A stretch of 53,859 nucleotides of DNA, taken from the NCBI GenBank assembly GCA_044226035.1, contig JBGAHT010000013.1:1-53859 (forward strand), in the 5' to 3' direction. Shown here one piece after another: positions 7,859 to 17,039 of this stretch. The position numbers were made by a program, and so were the translations under genes. The stretch comes from Pseudoluteimonas sp044226035 (lineage in GTDB: Bacteria > Pseudomonadota > Gammaproteobacteria > Xanthomonadales > Xanthomonadaceae). How positions within the stretch are numbered: position 1 is the stretch's first letter; every line of letters begins with the position of its first letter. The notes under the pieces are model-generated. The model was given only the letters and a program-made list of their open reading frames with translations, ran no database searches and was not told where the DNA came from.

Positions 7859-8818
7859 TCAGCGCTTGCCGTCCCCGCGCGTCTTGCTGCGGGTGCTGAC
7901 GAAAATGTCGCCCGGATCGTTGCTGTCGACCTTGCGCCCGAAATACAGGCGCTTGCCGTCGCCAGACAACGTCGCTCGGGTTTCCGAACCCGGCGTGTTG
8001 ATGGCGGGGTTGTCGATCAGCTGCGGCGGCGACCATGGCGACGCGGTGTCCGGGCGCGTGGACGTGTAGATGTCCTGGCCGGTACCGCCGCGGCTGGAGC
8101 TGAACACGATTTCGAGCCCGTCGCGGCGCACGTTCGGCATGCGGTCGTCGGCGGTCGTGCTCAGTTCGACGACCTTCTCGCCGGGCCCGAAACTGCCGTC
8201 CTCGCGTTGCCGGCTCATGTAGATGTCCTGGCCCTGGCTGTCGGCATAGCCGTCGCTGGAGAAGTACAGGAACGTGCCTTCGTCGGTCCTCAGCACCGAC
8301 GGGCTGTATTCCCAGCCCTTGGTGTTCGGGCCGTCCGGATAACTGTCGAGGTGCACCGGCGTCGCCCAGCCGTGCGCCGGGTTTTCGCGGGTGAGGAACA
8401 AGTCGGCGGCCGGGGGACTGCCGGGGGGCGGCACCGGCATGGGTGCGCATTCGGTGCAGTCCTCGGAGTTCTGCTGCGAGCTGACGAACAGCAGCCACTT
8501 GCCCGGCAACGGGGTGGGGCAGTATTCGGCCGCGGACGTATTCACCACGTCGCCGAGGTTGCTGGCCGGATCCCACTGCTGCAGCGCGGAGTTCCACTGC
8601 GCGCGCCAGATGTCGAGGCTGCCCTGCCCTCCGTCCCGAGTGGACATGAAGTACAGGTATTTGCCGTCCGGCGATTCGATCGGGCAGCCTTCTGCGGCGG
8701 CGGTGTTGACGCCCGGCGCGGGCACTGGATCGCCCCATGCGCCGTAATGCGCCGCGGCGGCGCCGAAGGACACCACGGCGGCGAGGGCGAGGGTCAGTTG
8801 TTTATGCCTGCGGTTCAT
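7859..8818 (-). CDS. Secreted PD40/TolB-like beta-propeller protein
   Basis: A 319-residue exported protein. The signal peptide (MNRRHKQLTLALAAVVSFGA) ends near AAA at residues 20-22. At least four PD40 repeats follow: SPDGKYLYFMSTRDGG, EGTFLYFSSDGYADSQGQ, GLEIVFSSSRGGTGQD and SGDGKRLYFGRK, each followed by a DI[WYF] strand. This predicts a six-bladed propeller like the TolB C-terminal domain. The SSQQNSEDCTECAP loop holds two cysteines. The ATG at 8818 is preferred over the one at 8824 because AGGAG lies 7 bases before it. It is divergent from the CadC-like regulator at 8996, with 177 bases between the starts, so that regulator is a reasonable candidate for its control (inference only). Confidence 0.78.
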   Translation of the reverse strand: MNRRHKQLTLALAAVVSFGAAAAHYGAWGDPVPAPGVNTAAAEGCPIESPDGKYLYFMSTRDGGQGSLDIWRAQWNSALQQWDPASNLGDVVNTSAAEYCPTPLPGKWLLFVSSQQNSEDCTECAPMPVPPPGSPPAADLFLTRENPAHGWATPVHLDSYPDGPNTKGWEYSPSVLRTDEGTFLYFSSDGYADSQGQDIYMSRQREDGSFGPGEKVVELSTTADDRMPNVRRDGLEIVFSSSRGGTGQDIYTSTRPDTASPWSPPQLIDNPAINTPGSETRATLSGDGKRLYFGRKVDSNDPGDIFVSTRSKTRGDGKR

Positions 8819-8995
8819 GCACATCTCCTTAATGTCTGGCGAGCCGGGAGGACCGGTGCCGACAGCGTCTGAAACCCGCCGCCGCAGGTCTTGAGGCCGC
8901 GGCTGGGAGGGGCTTGGAAAGCTTGGGGAATGCTTGGGGCCGGCGCCCGGTGCGGTTTTCGTTGGCTATGGATGCGCTGCCTGCCGCAGGACGCC

Positions 8996-10972
8996 ATGCC
9001 CCCGACCCGTGCCCCGCTGGCTTTCCACGACATCGCGATCGATTTCGCGGGCCGGCGCCTGCTGCGCGGCGGCATCGAGCAGCCGCTGGAGCCCAAGGCC
9101 TTCGCGGTGCTGGCCCTGCTCGCCGGATCCCCGGGCAGCGTCTTCACCCGCGACGAGATCCTCGATGCGGTCTGGGGCCACCGCCACGTCACCCCCGGCG
9201 TGCTCAACCGGGTGATGACCCTGCTGCGGCATGCGCTCGGCGAGGACGCGCACGCGCCGCTTTGCCTGCATACCGTGCACGGCGTGGGGTATCGCTTCGA
9301 CCTGCCCGGAACCGGAACCGCCACGTCGCCGGCGATGCCGACTCCGGACCAGGAATCGGAATCCGTCGCCGCGCGACCGCCGATGCGTCGCGCCAGCGAC
9401 CGACGGCGCGACCTCCCGAGGATCGCACTGTGGCTGCTGCCGTTGCTGGCGGCCCTGGCCTTCTCCGGCTGGAAGCTGTGGACGCGCACACCGGACGCGC
9501 ACGAAACGGCGAAGGCCGCGACCCCCGCGTCGCCCGCGACGGCGAGCCACAGCATCGCGGTATTGCCGTTCGTCAACGCCAGTCGCGACGCGGACCAGCA
9601 GTTCTTCTCCGACGGGCTATCCGACAACCTGATCGACGCGCTCTCGCGGTTCGAGGGACTGAAGGTGATCGGACGCATGTCCTCGTTCCGCTTCCGCGAC
9701 GGCAAGGAAGGCGACAAGGCCATCGGCGACAGGCTGGGCGTCGCCTACCTCGTCGCTGGCAGCGTGCAGCGCGCTGACGACATGGTGCGCATCAACGCTT
9801 CGCTGACGCGGGTCGCGGACGGCAGCACCTTGTGGGCGGAACACTACGACCGGCCGTTCAAGGACCTGTTCGCGCTGCAGGACGAACTGGCCCAGGCCAT
9901 CGCCACCGCGCTGCACGCGAAGCTGCTCTCGGCCGAGGATGGCGCGCGCCAGGGCGAGCGCCCGCCCAGCGGGAACATCGCCGCCTACGATGCCTATCTG
10001 CGCGGCATGCAGGCCTTCTATCGCGACGACACGCCCGGGATCATCGAATACCAACAACTGGCGACCCGACTGGATCCGGGCTATGCGTCGGCGTGGGCGC
10101 AACTGGGGATCGCATGGACCTTCCTCGGCGAAACCGAAGGCTGGGGCACCCCGCTCGCGAACCGGGACTACGCAAGGGCGCGCATCGCGATCGACACCGC
10201 GCTGCGGCTTTCCCCCGACCTGGGCGTGGCGCACGGCGCGCTGGGCAACCTGCTGTTCACCGATGGCATCGACTGGAATGGCGCGCTGGCGGAACTGCGC
10301 CGCGCCACCTTGCTGGACCCGAACAACGGCCAGAGCCAGGGCGGCCTGAGCCGGGTGCTCGCGGCCACCGGCAAGCTGCGGGAGGCGATCGAGCACCGCG
10401 ACCGCTATCTTTCGATCGAACCCCTGTTCGCGGCGAACTACTACCACCATGCGCAATTGATGCTCGCCGCCGGGCGGCTGGACCAGGCCGAACAGGACCT
10501 GCGCATCGTCTCGGAACTCGAGCCGGCACCCCATCCCACGCGCAAGCTCGCGTGGATCGCGATCGTGCGCGGCGATGCGCATGCCGCGCTGGAAGTCGCC
10601 AAGGCCCAACCCGCGGCCTCGCGCGGAATCGACATTGCGCTGGCCGCGCAGATCGGGCCGGACCGCGCATTCGCGGACGCCGCGGTGGCGCGGATGCTGG
10701 CGGACAAGGCCGTGTCCGGCGCCAATCCCTATCTGGTCGCGCAGGTCTTCGCGCTGCGTGGCGACGCCGGCAGGACCGTGGAATGGCTGGAACGCGCCTG
10801 GGCCATCCGCGACACCAGCCTCCACCTGTTGCTGTACGACCCGCTGATCCTGCGCTTGCGCAAGGATCCGGGGCTGGCGGCCTTCTGCGCGGAGGTCGGC
10901 CTGCCGCCGCCGGACGCGAGCGAGGCGCTGGGCATGGACCAGATCCGCGCGCAGCGGGCGGCGAAGCGCTGA
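8996..10972 (+). CDS. CadC-like membrane transcription factor with TolB-N-like and TPR region
   Basis: A 658-residue one-component regulator. Residues 1-105 form an OmpR-type winged helix (LEPKAFAVLALLAG, VFTRDEILDAVWG, VNRVMTLLRHALG equivalents, ending HTVHGVGYRFD). One membrane segment lies near 140-158 (IALWLLPLLAALAFSGW). The periplasmic part starts with a domain of the FlgO/TolB-N type (SIAVLPFVNASRDADQQFFS, then LVAGSVQRADDMVRINASL and GSTLWAEHYDRPF) and ends in TPR-like helices to about residue 640. This architecture is common in xanthomonads and adenylate-cyclase-like relatives, but the signal sensed is unknown. The ATG at 8996 starts just before the winged helix; an in-frame extension to 8891 lacks a ribosome-binding site. 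It converges with the ABC permease gene 6 bases downstream. Confidence 0.85.
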   Translation: MPPTRAPLAFHDIAIDFAGRRLLRGGIEQPLEPKAFAVLALLAGSPGSVFTRDEILDAVWGHRHVTPGVLNRVMTLLRHALGEDAHAPLCLHTVHGVGYRFDLPGTGTATSPAMPTPDQESESVAARPPMRRASDRRRDLPRIALWLLPLLAALAFSGWKLWTRTPDAHETAKAATPASPATASHSIAVLPFVNASRDADQQFFSDGLSDNLIDALSRFEGLKVIGRMSSFRFRDGKEGDKAIGDRLGVAYLVAGSVQRADDMVRINASLTRVADGSTLWAEHYDRPFKDLFALQDELAQAIATALHAKLLSAEDGARQGERPPSGNIAAYDAYLRGMQAFYRDDTPGIIEYQQLATRLDPGYASAWAQLGIAWTFLGETEGWGTPLANRDYARARIAIDTALRLSPDLGVAHGALGNLLFTDGIDWNGALAELRRATLLDPNNGQSQGGLSRVLAATGKLREAIEHRDRYLSIEPLFAANYYHHAQLMLAAGRLDQAEQDLRIVSELEPAPHPTRKLAWIAIVRGDAHAALEVAKAQPAASRGIDIALAAQIGPDRAFADAAVARMLADKAVSGANPYLVAQVFALRGDAGRTVEWLERAWAIRDTSLHLLLYDPLILRLRKDPGLAAFCAEVGLPPPDASEALGMDQIRAQRAAKR

Positions 10973-10978
10973 ATCGCC

Positions 10979-11779
10979 TCAGCTGCGCAACCCCACCCCG
11001 CGCTTCAGCAGCCACAGCCCGAGCGCGACCAGCGCGACGACGAAGGCGAGCATCAGCGCATAGGCGATCCACAGCGGCACGTCGCTGACGCCGAGCAGGC
11101 CGTAGCGGAACGCGTTCACCATGTAGAAGATCGGGTTGAGGTGGGTCGCGGCCTCGGCCGGGCCCGGCAGCAGCTTGACCGAATAGAACACGCCGCCGAG
11201 GTAGGTGAGCGGGGTGAGGATGAACGTCGGGACGATGGCGATGTCGTCGAACTTCTTCGCGAACACCGCGTTGACGAAGCCGGCGAGCGAGAAGATGGTC
11301 GCGCCCAGCAGCACCGAGGACAGCATCACCAGCGGATGCGGCACGCGCACCCTGGTGAAGAACATCGCGATGCACAGCACGATTGCGCCGACCATGATCC
11401 CGCGCAGCACCGCGCCGGCGACGTAACCGGTGAGGATCACCCAGTTCGGCATGGGGCTGACCAGCAGCTCTTCCACGTGGCGGCCGAACTTGGCGCCGAA
11501 GAACGAGCTGGAGATGTTGCCGTAGCTGTTCTGGATCACGCTCATCATCACCAGCCCGGGGACGATGAAGTCCATGTAGCGGATCCCGTCCATGGTGCCC
11601 ACGCGCGAGCCGATCAGGCCGCCGAAGATCAGGAAGTACAGGGTCATGGTGATCGCCGGCGGCATCAGGGTCTGGCCCCAGATGCGCAGGATCCGCATCA
11701 CCTCGCGGCGGACGATGGTGCCGAGCGCGACCAGGTTGCGGCTCGCGTCGGTGGCTTCGCTTTCGACGCGCGCGTTCAT
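10979..11779 (-). CDS. yadH: ABC-2 type exporter permease, YadH family
   Basis: A 266-residue inner-membrane permease with six predicted helices, close to the E. coli YadH length. After a short cytoplasmic N-terminus (IVRREVMRILRIWGQTLMPP) come helices such as AITMTLYFLIFGGLIGSRV, WVILTGYVAGAVLRGIMVGA and ALMLAFVVALVALGLWL. The ABC-2 signature FIVPGLVMMSV and the TPLTYLGGVFYSVKLLPG segment are typical. Its ATG overlaps the stop of the ATPase gene (ATGA), so the two are coupled and should form one exporter. The substrate of YadGH systems is not established. The 3' end converges with the CadC-like gene. Confidence 0.88.
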   Translation of the reverse strand: MNARVESEATDASRNLVALGTIVRREVMRILRIWGQTLMPPAITMTLYFLIFGGLIGSRVGTMDGIRYMDFIVPGLVMMSVIQNSYGNISSSFFGAKFGRHVEELLVSPMPNWVILTGYVAGAVLRGIMVGAIVLCIAMFFTRVRVPHPLVMLSSVLLGATIFSLAGFVNAVFAKKFDDIAIVPTFILTPLTYLGGVFYSVKLLPGPAEAATHLNPIFYMVNAFRYGLLGVSDVPLWIAYALMLAFVVALVALGLWLLKRGVGLRS

Positions 11780-12729
11780 GCCGCGGCCTCCCTGCTGGTC
11801 AGGCGCACGAACAGTTCCTCGAGGCGGTTGGTCTTGGTCCGCATCGAGCGCACGCGGATGCCGGCGCCCTCGAACGCGGCGAACACGCGGTTGAGGTCCA
11901 TCGCGCGCGGCATGTCGAGGTCGAGCGTGTGGTCGTCCGCGGCCACCAGCGTGGCGCCCTCGATCGCCGGCAAGCGCGCGGGCAGCGCGCCGTCGATGTC
12001 GAACAGGAAGCCTTCCACGTCGAGCTTGGCCAGCAGCGACTTCATCGGCCCGCGCTCGACGATGCGGCCGTGGTCGATGATCGCGAGGTTGCGGCACAGG
12101 TTTTCCGCTTCCTCCAGGTAATGCGTGGTGAGGATGATGGTGGTGCCGGCGGCGTTGATCTCGCGCAGCGTGCGCCACATCCCGCGGCGGATCTCGATGT
12201 CGACGCCGGCGGTGGGCTCGTCGAGGATCAGCAAACGCGGCCGGGTCATCATCGCCCGCGCGATCATCAGCCGCCGCTTCATGCCGCCGGACAGGGTGCG
12301 GCTCATCTTGTCCGCCTTGTCCCACAACTGCGCGTCCTTCAGCACCTGCTCGGCGCGGGCCAGCGCCTGCGCGCGCGGGACGCCGTAGAAGCCCGCGTAG
12401 TTGACGCAGATGTCCAGCGGCTTCTCGAACATGTTGAAGTTGATTTCCTGCGGCACCAGGCCGAGCAGGCGCATCGCCGCGTCGCGGTCGGCGTCGATGT
12501 CGGTGCCGAACACCGAAACCTCGCCCGAGGTCTTGTTGACCAGCGAGGACACGATCCCGATCAGGGTGGACTTGCCGGCGCCGTTGGGCCCGAGCAGGGC
12601 GTAGAAGTCGCCCGGATCGACGTCGAGGGAAACGCCCTTCAGCGCCTCCACCCCGTTGTCGTAGGTCTTGCGCAGGTCGCGCACGCGCAGCGCGGGCGCG
12701 GGGAGCAGGTCGCTCGATGGTGGGCTCAT
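11776..12729 (-). CDS. yadG: ABC exporter ATP-binding protein, YadG family
   Basis: A 317-residue ATPase. Walker A GPNGAGKST is at residues 47-55, the signature LSGGMKRRLMIARAM near 145, Walker B LLILDEPTAGVD near 170, and an H-loop in LTTHYLEEAENL. The extra C-terminal domain of about 80 residues matches YadG-type export ATPases. It is the first gene of a two-gene operon with the permease at 10979-11779, with a 4-base overlap. It diverges from the ferredoxin reductase gene, with about 130 bases between the starts, where TAGTATAGG at about 12788 could serve as a rightward or leftward -10 region. Confidence 0.9.
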   Translation of the reverse strand: MSPPSSDLLPAPALRVRDLRKTYDNGVEALKGVSLDVDPGDFYALLGPNGAGKSTLIGIVSSLVNKTSGEVSVFGTDIDADRDAAMRLLGLVPQEINFNMFEKPLDICVNYAGFYGVPRAQALARAEQVLKDAQLWDKADKMSRTLSGGMKRRLMIARAMMTRPRLLILDEPTAGVDIEIRRGMWRTLREINAAGTTIILTTHYLEEAENLCRNLAIIDHGRIVERGPMKSLLAKLDVEGFLFDIDGALPARLPAIEGATLVAADDHTLDLDMPRAMDLNRVFAAFEGAGIRVRSMRTKTNRLEELFVRLTSREAAA

Positions 12730-12860
12730 CGTGGCTCCGCTGCGGCGGCGGCCGCAGGCATCGGGTCGGGGGGAAATCGGGGAACGGTTAGTATAGGCGG
12801 CCGCATGCGGGCGCTCGTGCCGCGCAGCGTTGCAACTCCCGGGCGAAACCGCGTGGCATC

Positions 12861-13631
12861 GTGCCTGCCTTGAACAAATATTTCCCGCTGAAACTGACCG
12901 CGCGGCGGATGCTCGCGCCGAGCGTCGCGCACCTGTCGTTCCGGCGCGACGACGGCCTGCCGCTGGACTACCTGCCCGGCCAGTTCATCCAGGTCCATTT
13001 CCACTACGCCGACGGCAGCCCCGCGCGGCGCAGCTATTCGCTGGCGACCCTCCACGACCACGCGATGGGCCCGGGCGAAGCGGTCGAGATCGCGGTCAGC
13101 TACGTCCCCGGCGGGGCCGCGACCGCGCTGTTCGAAGGCCTGCCCGAGGGCGGCGCGATCGACGCCAGCGGCCCGTACGGCCGTTTCTGCCTGCTGCCGG
13201 CCGACGCCAACCGCCGCTACCTGCTGATCGGCACCGGCACCGGCATCACCCCGTACCGGGCGATGCTGCCGCAGCTCGAAACCCTGATGCGCGAGCGCGG
13301 GGTGGACGTCGTGCTGCTGCAGGGCGCGCGCAATCCGGGCGAGCTGCTGTACGGCGACGAGTTCCGCGCCTTCGCCGACGCGCACCCGAACTTCCGCTAC
13401 GTGCCCTGCCTGTCGCGCGAGTTGCCCGATGCCGGTTCCGCGCTGGCGCATGCCGACGTGCGCCACGGCTACGTGCAGAACGCGCTGGCCGAATTCGCGC
13501 CGGACGCGGACGGCGACATCGCCTACCTGTGCGGCAACCCGAACATGGTCGACGCCTGCTTCGAGGCGTTGAAGGCCGCCGGCCTGCCGGTGCCGCATAT
13601 CCGCCGCGAGAAGTACGTCAGCAACAAGTGA
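12861..13631 (+). CDS. Ferredoxin/flavodoxin-NADP+ reductase family protein
   Basis: A 256-residue FAD/NAD(P) oxidoreductase of the FNR family, without a 2Fe-2S domain. The FAD motif RSYSLAT (RxYS) is at about residues 57-63, the phosphate-binding region SYVPGGAATALF near 85-95, the NAD(P)-binding GTGTGITPYRAML near 130, and the C-terminal CGNPNMVDACFEALKAAGL. It would move electrons between NADPH and ferredoxin or flavodoxin. The start is a GTG at 12861 (TTG at 12870 is the alternative); no upstream ATG in frame has a ribosome-binding site. It stands alone, diverging from yadGH. Confidence 0.85.
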   Translation: MPALNKYFPLKLTARRMLAPSVAHLSFRRDDGLPLDYLPGQFIQVHFHYADGSPARRSYSLATLHDHAMGPGEAVEIAVSYVPGGAATALFEGLPEGGAIDASGPYGRFCLLPADANRRYLLIGTGTGITPYRAMLPQLETLMRERGVDVVLLQGARNPGELLYGDEFRAFADAHPNFRYVPCLSRELPDAGSALAHADVRHGYVQNALAEFAPDADGDIAYLCGNPNMVDACFEALKAAGLPVPHIRREKYVSNK

Positions 13632-13643
13632 CGGCAGGACGCC

Positions 13644-13690
13644 GTCATCCCGTGCAGGCCATGGACGGCCGTCGACACGGGATCCAGCGC
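13644..13690. repeat. Inverted-repeat element (GTCATCCCG ... CGGGATCCAGCG)
   Basis: ATCCCGTG (13647-13654) and CACGGGAT (13676-13683) are perfect inverted arms, with a GGCC/GGCC inner pair between them. The outer bases GTCATCCCG and CGGGATCCAGCG match a common class of intergenic dyad repeat in proteobacteria. Lying just after the reductase stop, it may act as an mRNA 3' hairpin. Confidence 0.6.
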
Positions 13691-13706
13691 CTGCCCTTTT
13701 CCGCGC

Positions 13707-13724
13707 TGTCAAGGACGCTTGACA
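13707..13724. promoter_or_regulatory. Palindromic operator O1, TGTCAAG-N4-CTTGACA
   Basis: The 18-base sequence TGTCAAGGACGCTTGACA is a perfect dyad with a 4-base centre. Its right arm contains TTGACA (13719-13724), a consensus -35 box. An XRE-type repressor is encoded in the operon just downstream (14531-14719), so this is a likely binding site for it. O2 lies 45 bp further on. Confidence 0.75.
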
Positions 13725-13748
13725 AACGGCCGCGGATGCCGATATCGT
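13719..13748 (+). promoter_or_regulatory. Promoter of the small XRE operon
   Basis: TTGACA (13719-13724), an 18-base spacer and TATCGT (13743-13748) form a sigma-70-like promoter sitting between two operators. The predicted start near 13755 falls inside O2 and leaves a leader under 30 bases before the ATG at 13782. Confidence 0.6.
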
Positions 13749-13751
13749 TCG

Positions 13752-13769
13752 TGTCAAGCTTCCTTGACA
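13752..13769. promoter_or_regulatory. Palindromic operator O2, TGTCAAG-N4-CTTGACA
   Basis: TGTCAAGCTTCCTTGACA has the same seven-base arms as O1 with a different 4-base centre, which marks the arms as the conserved part. Centre-to-centre distance to O1 is 45 bp, about four helical turns. It overlaps the predicted transcription start, a normal position for repression. Confidence 0.75.
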
Positions 13770-13781
13770 GACGGATCGACC

Positions 13782-13955
13782 ATGCAAACGCAACAGCCGA
13801 AACAGGCGCGAGCCAGCGGCATCGCCTTCCTCACCGCCGGCCTGGCGTTCTCCGCCGCCGCCCTGGTCGGCAGGCAGTTCGCCTTCGCCGGCGTGGCCCT
13901 CCCCTTCATCGTGCTGGGCTTCGCGTTCCTGGCCAAGTCGCGCAAGCCGGATTGA
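13782..13955 (+). CDS. Small two-helix membrane protein
   Basis: A 57-residue protein with two hydrophobic segments, SGIAFLTAGLAFSAAALVG (about 12-30) and FAFAGVALPFIVLGFAFLA (about 33-51), and polar ends. It is the first gene of a three-gene operon (13782-14719) behind the two TGTCAAG operators; the next gene starts 3 bases after its stop. I do not recognise the family. In similar cassettes a small XRE regulator is linked to DUF2178-like or short membrane proteins, so a membrane-stress or housekeeping role is possible, but nothing in the sequence proves it. Confidence 0.7.
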   Translation: MQTQQPKQARASGIAFLTAGLAFSAAALVGRQFAFAGVALPFIVLGFAFLAKSRKPD

Positions 13956-13958
13956 ACC

Positions 13959-14531
13959 GTGCCCAGGACCGCGCGCAACTTCCTCATCGCCGCGATCGCG
14001 CTGTTCGCCTGCGCCGCGGGCCTGCCGCGCGTGCTGCCCGTGCCGGACGCGCTGGTCGGCATGCTCTACGGCATGGGCGCCGGCTGCCTGTTCGGCGTCG
14101 TCTTCGCCTGGCTGACGCCCGCGGCTTGCGATTCGGCCACGCCTAGCCTGCGCCGGCGCTACCTGCGCGAATTCCTGCCGTCGATGGCCGCCTACGTGCT
14201 GCTGGTGCTGCTGTCGGTGTGGCTGCTCAAGCGCGTCGACACGGCATGGCTGCGCGCGCTGGTGGCGTTGCTGCCGCTGCCGCCGATCGCGTTCGCGCTG
14301 CGCGCGATCGTGCGCTACATCCGCGATGCGGACGAACTGCAGCGGCGGATCGAACTGGAGGCGGTCGCGTTCTCCAGCGCCTTCGTGTCCTTCGCCTACC
14401 TCACCGGCGGCTTCCTGCAGGCGGCGGGCGTGATCGAGGTGGGCGCCGCGAACGCCATGCTGTGGGTGTTCCCGCTGACCTGCCTCGCCTACGGCGTGGT
14501 CAAGATCGTGGTTTCGCGCCGTTTCGGCTGA
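13959..14531 (+). CDS. Multi-pass membrane protein of an XRE-regulated operon
   Basis: A 190-residue inner-membrane protein starting with GTG. About five hydrophobic stretches are visible: FLIAAIALFACAAGL, VGMLYGMGAGCLFGVVFAWL, FLPSMAAYVLLVLLSVWLL, LRALVALLPLPPIAFALRAI and AMLWVFPLTCLAYGVVKIVV. Between the fourth and fifth, a charged stretch (YIRDADELQRRIELEAVAFS) resembles the DELQRRI segment found in DUF2178/hypothetical partners of small XRE regulators. Its stop overlaps the regulator start by one base (TGATG), so the two are translationally coupled. Function unknown. Confidence 0.75.
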   Translation: MPRTARNFLIAAIALFACAAGLPRVLPVPDALVGMLYGMGAGCLFGVVFAWLTPAACDSATPSLRRRYLREFLPSMAAYVLLVLLSVWLLKRVDTAWLRALVALLPLPPIAFALRAIVRYIRDADELQRRIELEAVAFSSAFVSFAYLTGGFLQAAGVIEVGAANAMLWVFPLTCLAYGVVKIVVSRRFG

Positions 14532-14719
14532 TGCAGAGCCGGGTGCGCGAATTGCGGGAACGCCGCGGCTGGTCGCAGGGCGAGCTGGCCGAGCAGCTCG
14601 AGGTCTCGCGCCAGACCGTGAACGCGATCGAGACCGGCAAGTACGACCCGAGCCTGCCGCTGGCGTTCCGCATCGCCAAGCTGTTCGGGCAACCGATCGA
14701 ACGCATCTTCCAACCTTGA
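14531..14719 (+). CDS. Small XRE-family HTH repressor (autoregulator)
   Basis: A 62-residue protein made almost only of a helix-turn-helix: LRERRGWSQGELAEQLEVSR, then QTVNAIETGKYDPSLPLAFR and IAKLFGQPIERIF. This is the YozG/SinR-like minimal XRE type that binds DNA as a dimer, which suits the dyad operators O1 and O2 upstream of the operon. It overlaps the preceding membrane-protein gene by one base. The likely circuit is self-repression of the three-gene operon, relieved by an unknown signal. Identity as a DNA-binding protein is firm; the target is inferred from position and symmetry. Confidence 0.88.
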   Translation: MQSRVRELRERRGWSQGELAEQLEVSRQTVNAIETGKYDPSLPLAFRIAKLFGQPIERIFQP

Positions 14720-14742
14720 ACCTACGCAACGGGAGTCACCGG

Positions 14743-16283
14743 ATGTCACCGCGCAACCTCTTCCGCATCGGCGTGGCCGTGGCCGCGCTGGGCTGGTTCG
14801 GATGGTCCTGGTACCGCGCGCACCACCCCGGCGACGCGCCCGCCAAGCCGTCCGCGACCCGCGCCGCCGACGCGCCGCCGGCGAAGCCGCGCATGTACGG
14901 CCGCATCGCGTTCCATCCCTGCACGCTCGCACCGCAGTACGGCGCGATGAGCGTGGAAGCGCAATGCGGCACGCTGTCGGTGCCCGAGGACCGGGCGAAA
15001 CCCGATGGCCGCAAGCTCGCGCTGGCGATCGCCTGGGTCCCGGCCGGCGACAACGGCGACGTCGCGCCGGACCCGGTGTTCATGCTCGCCGGCGGCCCCG
15101 GCCAGTCCGCGCGCGACAGCTACCCGCAGGTCGCGGCGGCGTTCGCCGAGGTGCTCAAGCACCGCAACGTGGTGCTGGTCGACCAGCGCGGCACCGGCGG
15201 CTCCAACCTGCTGTCCTGCGGCGACGACGGCGACGACCAGGACGGCGCCTCGCCCGCGGCGGCGACCGCGTTCGCCACGCGCTGCGTCGAGGCGCTTTCG
15301 AAGAAGGCCGACCTGCGCTTCTACACCACCACCGATGCGGTCGCCGACCTGGAGGACGTGCGCCAAGCGCTGGGCGCGCCGCAACTGGACCTGGTCGGCA
15401 TCAGCTACGGCACGCGCGTGGCCCAGCAGTACGCGATGCGCCACCCGGCGACGACGCGCAGCATCGTGCTCGATTCCACTGTTCCGAACACGCTGGGGTT
15501 GGGCAACATCTTCGCCCGCAACCTCGACGACGCGCTCGCGCTGCAGTTCGCGCAATGCACACGATCGCCGGCGTGCAAGGCGCGCGTCGGCGATCCGCGC
15601 GCGGAACTGTCGAAGCTGATGGCGACGCTGCGCGCGAACCCGCCGCGGGTGCGCTACCGCGACGCCGGCAGCGGCGAATGGCGCGAGGACACGCTCACGC
15701 TCGACCGCATCGCCGGGATGGTGCGGATGTACGCCTACATGCCGGTGGTCGCGACCCTGCTGCCGGTGCTGATCCACGACGCCAACCAGGGCCACTACGA
15801 GAACCTCGCCGCGCTCAGCCGGATGATGAGCGGCGAGATGCAGGACGCGATGGCGATGGGCATGCAGATGTCGGTGGTCTGCAGCGAGGACGCCGCGAGC
15901 ATGGTCGCGCGCAAGGAAGACGCCGATACCCTGCTCGGCAACGGCATGACCGAAGCGATGGCGGCGATGTGCGCGGTGTGGCCCAAGGGCGAGGTACCCG
16001 CGGATTTCCACAAGCCGCTCGCGAGCGAGGTGCCGGCGCTGGTGCTGGAGGGCGAGTTCGACCCGGTCACCCCGCCACGCTACGGCGAGGACGTGGTGAA
16101 GTCGCTGAAGAACGGCCGGCTGCTGGTGCTGCGCGGCCAGGGCCACAACGTGATCGGCGCCGGCTGCATGCCCAGGCTGTTCGCGCGGTTCCTGCAGGAC
16201 GCGAACGCGAAGGCGCTCGACGCCAAGTGCCTCGACACCCTCGCCTACGCGCAACCCTTCACTTCCTTCAACGGGTGGCAGCC

Positions 16284-16287
<4 letters not shown>
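14743..16287 (+). CDS. Alpha/beta-hydrolase, S33 peptidase with TAP-like C-terminal domain
   Basis: A 514-residue hydrolase, probably exported or membrane-anchored through residues 5-20 (NLFRIGVAVAALGWFGWSW). The oxyanion region FMLAGGPGQSARD and VVLVDQRGTGGSN, the nucleophile elbow LVGISYGTRV, the acid in LEGEFDPVTPP and the histidine in RGQGHNVIGAGC are all present. They match tripeptidyl/prolyl aminopeptidases of family S33 (TAP-like). Cysteine pairs (CTLAPQYG..., CTRSPAC) suggest disulfides in the periplasm. GGGAG lies 7 bases before the ATG at 14743. Its stop overlaps the ATG of the ABC ATPase (ATGA), so peptidase and exporter are one operon. This order (peptidase-natA-natB) suggests handling of peptides across the membrane. 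Confidence 0.88.
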
Positions 16288-17035
<748 letters not shown>

Positions 17036-17039
<4 letters not shown>

